This document shows positions 61,201 through 64,000 of a DNA stretch of 64,000 nucleotides, piece by piece; within the stretch, counting starts at the first letter, position 1; every line of letters starts with the position of its first letter. Made by a program: the position numbers and the translations under genes. The stretch comes from Stercorarius parasiticus. Lineage: Eukaryota; Chordata; Aves; Charadriiformes; Stercorariidae. Below the pieces are notes generated by a model. The model was not told the DNA's origin, made no database searches, and saw only the letters and a list, made by a program, of their open reading frames with translations. The stretch spans positions 1-64,000 of the forward strand of contig VWZL01005008.1 of the NCBI GenBank assembly GCA_013396915.1. The letters are read 5' to 3'.

Positions 61201-64000
61201 GTAAGTCCTAAAGGAGCTGATGAAATGTCAATAAAATCTTTGGTTTCTTTATGTAAGTCTTAGTAATGTAAACAGTTGTGAATGATTATAGTATTTAAAT
61301 AGCCAAGATTCTATTTTGCTTTTTCAAAGGGTTTTAATTTCATAATCTTTTTTATTCATGGCCCTTTCCCAAAAAATATGTGTTTAACTTCATTTCTTTG
61401 CATTTATGGATCATGATTAAACAATTAAATCATTAAGTAATTAATAGACTATTCAACCCAATAGTACTAGTGTCACTACTAAAGCATATAGTAGTTCACA
61501 ACTGATACACAGTGGGTCTGTGAAACCAATCATGATCTCCTGTGCAGCCTCTAGAGGGAGATAGCTATTAAGATATTTCAGCTTTTTGTGCCCGAATGGG
61601 GGATAACTCTGTATTTAGTGATGTCTGATCTAGCTTTAAGTTCCTGAATGACAAGCATTGCTGCTGCATTAGAACCATTAGAACCAAAATGCTGCTGCAT
61701 TTTGCACCATTAGAGAGGTGCAAAACTTGCACAAGGTGCGAGAGTAAACCTTGAATTTGCACTGGGTGCTGTACTGCTGTGTTAACACTGGAATCCATAT
61801 CGGGCTATTTTAAAGTTATATTGTGAGTGTCTGGATTGTTAGACATGGTATCATACAAGCACTGCAAGCCAGCCTGATGTGAGGAATGGTCAGGACTCCT
61901 GCTATTTATTCTAGAACTCTTTTTATCAAGCTCGTGTAGAAGCCTGTCTATCCAGATAGTTCATGATATTTTGGTCTTCTGTTAGACTCCATATTGCAGC
62001 AGCTCACCCTCAGAAAGGTCTTGGAGAGGGACTGAGTTTAAATTAGAAGAGACTTGTGCAACATGCCAGACCCAAATGATATGGCCAAGAAATGTACATT
62101 TTCTGATATACCGACTGCTAAAAAGATTTTGAGTGGGGTCAAATTGCTAATGCAGTGGAATTTTATCTAACTCACTATTTAAACCTTTACATTAATTTAA
62201 ATAAAGGCCAGTTGAATTAAGAAGTGATGGCAGTTTTACATTTCTTTTTTGGTTTGTTTTGTTTTATAAATATAGTCTGATACTAGATAATCTTATTGCA
62301 GTTGTAACACATTGAAAGTGCAGCACCTCTAACATCTGTGGTAGTAGTGAAGAAGTTAGATGATAACATATACTTTTGAAGTGTGTAATTAGTTTTAGTT
62401 GTTACTGAATTCTCACTGACAGAAATTAGTTGAAACAGTGGAGAGTTGTGCATGTGGCCAGCTTGGAATAAGCTTGGTTATCCTACACTTCTCACTTCGT
62501 ATTTTGCCAATCCAGCTTATCAGTGTTCAACATAAGATGTTTCAGAGCTGCCAATGGGGGGAAAAAAAAATCATCTCTGTGCTGAAGATTTTCTTCTCTA
62601 CCTCACATATAGAGGCATTCCCCAGAATTACTTAGTTTTGGAGACAGGAAAGTTAAGAAACCGTCTTAGACCAGGGAGAGGTTTTTTCTATGTAATTTTG
62701 TCACGCACCCAGAGCCAGAGGGAAATAGTTCCAGTCCTACTAGAAGCAGGAGCAGAAGTCTTCGGTAAGGGGAAATTCTCAGATGGTAGCTGTGGTTTCT
62801 CAAGTTTTGGATGGGCCTGAGATATGAGATTTAAATGTTTAAAAACACTTCCAGAATGCTAGATGTTTTAAGTAACATTTTAAATGTTTTTCAACTCCCT
62901 GTGCTGAAAGTAACCAGGCGTCACTGTACATTGTTTAGTTAGGCATGGGCTTGTGTCCTAACTGGGCACGTATTTATGCCATTAGAATCTAAAACTCTGA
63001 TTGTAGTGCAGCCTCTTTAGGATTTAAAAACTCTTAATAAATTTTGAGATAAGGGAGAACCGGAATATGAGGGCAGGCTGGAAATTGCAGTCCAAACTTT
63101 TGATGTGTTGGAACGGATTTTAAGGGTCAATGGTATTAGCTGCAGCTATCAGCTGAGAAGTTCTGGAACACTTCTACCTTAAATCTATGTTTTCTGTATC
63201 CTGGCTTGTGGGTAAAATGGTAGATAGGTGAATTGTTCAGGTGTGGTCTAAAATGCCTCTTTTTAACAGATCATTTAGAAAAATAATTTCAAATAACATT
63301 TTAAAAGAAACATTAAAATACTTTTCTGCAGTGAAATTGGAACTGAGTGAGGAGGTGTGACACTGTAAGATTTGTGAAATGATATCTTTGCATACTTATG
63401 GTGTTTTTGTTTTTTTTTACTTATAGGTAAAATATGACTATTCCTTTGTTTAGGATGCTGATTTCTTCCTGTCTCACTTTCCAGTGGTTACATTTGTATC
63501 TCTGATGTTCAAGGAGTTCTTTGATACTTGAGGACAACAAACTTTTATTCCCCGCAAAATGTCTCATACTTTGAACACTAATAAAATAGTTTGTAAAGAA
63601 TAGTCAGAAGTGTATAATCAGTTTGACCATACAAATAAACAATTTGGAGGGATCCCAGGGTGGTCTGTAGAACACTGTTTACTTCTAACTCAAATAACCA
63701 AGGAGTCAACTAACTTCATTAAAGTGACGGTGAAACTTAAATGAATGAGAGGGAGGGAAAGAATTAGCTAATCACGAATCTTGAAAATTTAAACTAAGTA
63801 TTTTGGACAGTTTTCAGAATAGGTATTTTCTAAAAGAGTTTGGCTTTGTTTTGGTTGTTGTCATTGTTTAGCGCATAGCACCTGGAGCTATTTTCAGAGT
63901 GGAGAGGTGTGTTTTTATCTATGTGCTGTATCATAATATTTAGAGCTCAAGCATTTGTGACATTTGACATGGAAGGTAATTTTGGTCTTTTTTTTTTTTT
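61201..64000 (+). other. Intron 28 (partial), running off the window
   Basis: 2.8 kb with no further exon that continues the frame. In the otogelin family the next part is a domain resembling arabinofuranosidase B (AbfB); nothing like it is seen, so the next exon should lie to the right of the window. A local duplication of gctgctgcat...accattaga units occurs near 61650-61720. Confidence 0.6.

Noticed and set aside
61201..64000. Search for the next otogelin exon
   Set aside because: No segment with an acceptor, a two-base entry phase and family similarity was found; the open frame at 62554-62820 does not match the expected sequence.

Overview
The window is vertebrate nuclear DNA, almost certainly from a bird. 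It is AT-rich, has long introns, carries CR1 LINE 3' ends (typical of birds and other sauropsids) and holds LTRs of the type common in avian genomes. The species cannot be fixed from sequence; the LTR types suggest a neoavian lineage more than a galliform, but weakly. Single N bases at 19109 and 57475, both in homopolymers, show this is a draft assembly.

The window is dominated by one plus-strand gene. I reconstruct 28 coding exons between 3867 and 61200 whose splice sites and phases join into one unbroken frame of 1154 codons (3463 nt). The product is the N-terminal part of otogelin (OTOG), the secreted gel-forming glycoprotein of inner-ear acellular membranes. In order it has a linker, an EGF-like module, and three von Willebrand factor D assemblies in the arrangement D1-D2-D'-D3. 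The signal peptide and the C-terminal part (including the mucin-like region and the cystine knot known from the family) are not in the window or were not located.

Layout: 1-360, CpG island with a possible non-coding exon; 361-3866, no supported exon; 3867-3957, linker exon; 3958-12643, long intron; 12644-21468, EGF and D1; 22348-40263, D2, split by a 6.5 kb intron; 41431-51051, D' (TIL'-E'), split by a 9.4 kb intron; 55139-61200, D3 and a 27-nt exon; 61201-64000, intron running off the window.

Mobile and repeated DNA lies inside introns: a solo LTR in the 20066-21422 intron, a solo LTR with near-matching 5-bp target duplications at 35035-35747, a truncated relative of it in the opposite orientation near 42893-43076, a 5'-truncated minus-strand CR1 with a broken reverse transcriptase frame at 38541-39318, a small CR1 tail at 8164-8216, several short tandem duplications and homopolymers. 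The main unexplained item is a 209-codon minus-strand open frame at 51517-52146. No RNA genes, CRISPR arrays or bacterial features were seen.
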